The position numbers and the translations under genes are program-made. Positions 63,164 through 64,000 of a stretch of DNA of 64,000 nucleotides are shown here, in pieces. This stretch comes from Lachnospiraceae bacterium (lineage in GTDB: Bacteria; Bacillota; Clostridia; Lachnospirales; Lachnospiraceae), in the NCBI GenBank assembly GCA_017553505.1, contig JAFZLD010000009.1:84254-148253 (forward strand), in the 5' to 3' direction. Under the pieces are notes generated by a model. It was not told the DNA's origin and did no database searches. It saw only the letters and a list, made by a program, of their open reading frames with translations. The number at the start of each line of letters is the position of its first letter. Positions within the stretch are counted from its first letter, which is position 1.

Positions 63164-63524
63164 CTTTCTTGCCCCCTTTCTTCCTAAGTCTTATGATAAG
63201 TTGCGCAACGGCACCCGTCACCGCAATGGTAACAACCGTCGACACAAAGCACATAAGCACCAGCCACAAGACATTGCCCTTAATGGCATCAAAGCTCGTC
63301 ATAAGCCCAACCGTCGGTGCCACGAAGAAGAAAGGCATAATCTGTAAAAAGAAATCTGCCACATTTTCCACATGCTCAAGCTTCACAACCTTCGTCCAAA
63401 GAAGCAGGAACATAATCACAAGACCGTAGACGCTTGCCGGCACCGGAAGGGGGATGAAGTATCCGAGGGCTTCCGACACGAGGCTTACCGCAAGTATAAT
63501 TGTCAGTTGATAAAGATATTTCAT
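63156..63524 (-). CDS. lrgA: CidA/LrgA-family membrane protein
   Basis: A 122-residue protein with four hydrophobic segments. The motif PLPVPASVYGLVIMFLLL is the CidA/LrgA signature. It is the first gene of the pair. The family was named for murein hydrolase control; in Bacillus relatives it transports pyruvate. In a fermenting anaerobe either role is possible. Confidence 0.88.
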   Translation of the reverse strand: MKYLYQLTIILAVSLVSEALGYFIPLPVPASVYGLVIMFLLLWTKVVKLEHVENVADFFLQIMPFFFVAPTVGLMTSFDAIKGNVLWLVLMCFVSTVVTIAVTGAVAQLIIRLRKKGGKKDV

Positions 63525-63549
63525 AAGTTGTCTCCGCCACTGTGTCCTG

Positions 63550-63588
63550 AAAGAACAAACGGCGGCATAAGGACACCTTAGCCGCCGG
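63550..63588 (-). terminator. Terminator of tRNA-Leu(CAG)
   Basis: On the minus strand CGGCGGCTAAGG-tg-TCCTTATGCCGCCG forms a long GC-rich stem followed by TTTGTTCTTTC, ten bases past the tRNA 3' end. Confidence 0.8.
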
Positions 63589-63597
63589 AATGAATAG

Positions 63598-63680
63598 TGC
63601 AGGAAATGGGACTTGAACCCACATGAATTTTACTTCACACGGACCTGAACCGTGCGCGTCTGCCATTCCGCCATTCCTGC
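63598..63680 (-). tRNA. tRNA-Leu (anticodon CAG)
   Basis: An 83-nt minus-strand tRNA with acceptor stem GCAGGAA/TTCCTGC, discriminator A and T-arm GTGGGTTCAAGTCCCA. The anticodon arm CACGG-TTCAGGT-CCGTG gives anticodon CAG. The long variable arm fits leucine tRNAs. CCA is not encoded. Confidence 0.93.
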
Positions 63681-63691
63681 ATGCAAATGTT

Positions 63692-63720
63692 ATTTTACTG
63701 TCTGATTGGTACAATGTCAA
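63692..63720 (-). promoter_or_regulatory. Promoter of tRNA-Leu(CAG)
   Basis: On the minus strand TTGACA (63715-63720) and TAAAAT (63692-63697) are 17 bp apart, ending 12 bp before the tRNA. Confidence 0.85.
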
Positions 63721-63835
63721 CCTAAACGCGCCCCCGAATTATTAAAATTCTATGTCCTGATTAAGGCAAAATCAGGCTTCCTATATACCCCAAAAATAAT
63801 TGTTCAAAAAAATAAAAAAATTTTAAAATTACTTA

Positions 63836-63864
63836 TTGACATACCCCACTTCTGATGATATTAT
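63836..63864 (+). promoter_or_regulatory. Promoter of tRNA-Leu(AAG)
   Basis: TTGACA (63836-63841) and TATTAT (63859-63864) are 17 bp apart, about 40 bp before the tRNA. Confidence 0.8.
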
Positions 63865-63904
63865 CTTTCTTGCGTGTTGAACAACTAAACAACATAAGCG
63901 GTTC

Positions 63905-63989
63905 GCGGAAGTGTCGGAACTGGCAGACGAGCAAGACTAAGGATCTTGTGATTATTGCAATCGTGTGGGTTCAAGTCCCATCTTCCGCA
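63905..63989 (+). tRNA. tRNA-Leu (anticodon AAG)
   Basis: An 85-nt tRNA with acceptor stem GCGGAAG/CTTCCGC, discriminator A and T-arm GTGGGTTCAAGTCCCA. The anticodon arm CAAGA-CTAAGGA-TCTTG gives anticodon AAG, which needs A34-to-inosine editing to read more than one codon. The variable arm is long. CCA is not encoded. Confidence 0.92.
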
Positions 63990-64000
63990 CTAGGGTTGAA

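Overview
The window looks like a chromosomal segment of an anaerobic Clostridia bacterium, most likely family Lachnospiraceae (Butyrivibrio/Roseburia-like). Grounds: the gene order dnaG-rpoD-trmK-nucleoside kinase-rnpB, a TGS/uridine-kinase fusion, pyruvate phosphate dikinase, a FliB-type protein, PF06541 membrane proteins, strong AGGAGG ribosome sites and a beta-mannan locus of the kind known in gut Lachnospiraceae. The genus cannot be fixed from sequence alone. Most genes are on the minus strand. Base composition looks mixed by eye, with a more AT-rich accessory stretch at about 8-16 kb.

Layout. 0-3 kb: operon of an esterase, an acyltransferase-like protein and a zinc-ribbon membrane protein. 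3-7.3 kb: a chemoreceptor followed by an orphan family-5 solute-binding lipoprotein. 7.3-18.5 kb: a long same-strand run of small single-domain genes (methyltransferases, GNATs, a phosphotransferase, glycosyltransferase, TrmO, beta-lactamase fold, tautomerase, 2H phosphoesterase, FliB-like). 18.6-24 kb: a second chemoreceptor, a membrane protein and ppdK. 24-31.7 kb: mannan-oligosaccharide locus (LacI regulator, mannose-6-P isomerase, GH130 phosphorylase, GH36 alpha-galactosidase, CE2-like acetyl esterase). 31.8-38.6 kb: ABC-F ATPase, a PHP-HAD fusion, Maf, an AAA ATPase and a beta-propeller protein. 38.6-42.1 kb: folate operon folC-folE-folP-folBK. 42.3-44.3 kb: nitroreductase and pyrBI. 44.4-50.1 kb: surface-polysaccharide operon. 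50.1-53.2 kb: two COG0523-type GTPases, one very His-rich, with a PF06541 protein. 53.2-60.6 kb: S1-like protease, RNase P RNA, nucleoside kinase, trmK, rpoD, dnaG, dgt. 60.7-64 kb: MORN-repeat protein, lrgAB and two divergent tRNA-Leu genes.

The most striking finding is non-coding. Two intergenic regions hold arrays of 34-36 bp inverted-repeat units with a fixed period of 63-65 bp: array U at 15742-16071, array V at 27453-27806 and array W at 27833-28116. In each unit only the two outer 8-11 bp arms are conserved, while the 17-18 bp interior and the 28-30 bp separators vary. The arm sequence differs between arrays (TTCGCATGT, TTTCNCACCTT, CCCWNCCAT), but the geometry is the same. Array U is mirror-symmetric about 15906.5. 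Arrays U and W each have one shortened central gap, by 20 and 11 bp, about two and one helical turns. I do not recognise this as a described element class. Geometry and arm mismatches suggest phased protein-binding sites more than RNA hairpins, but this is inference.

The mannan genes fit one pathway: deacetylation (CE2-like), removal of galactose (GH36), phosphorolysis (GH130) and entry of mannose-6-P into glycolysis (ManA). None of the three carbohydrate enzymes has a signal peptide, so the window shows only the intracellular half of the pathway.
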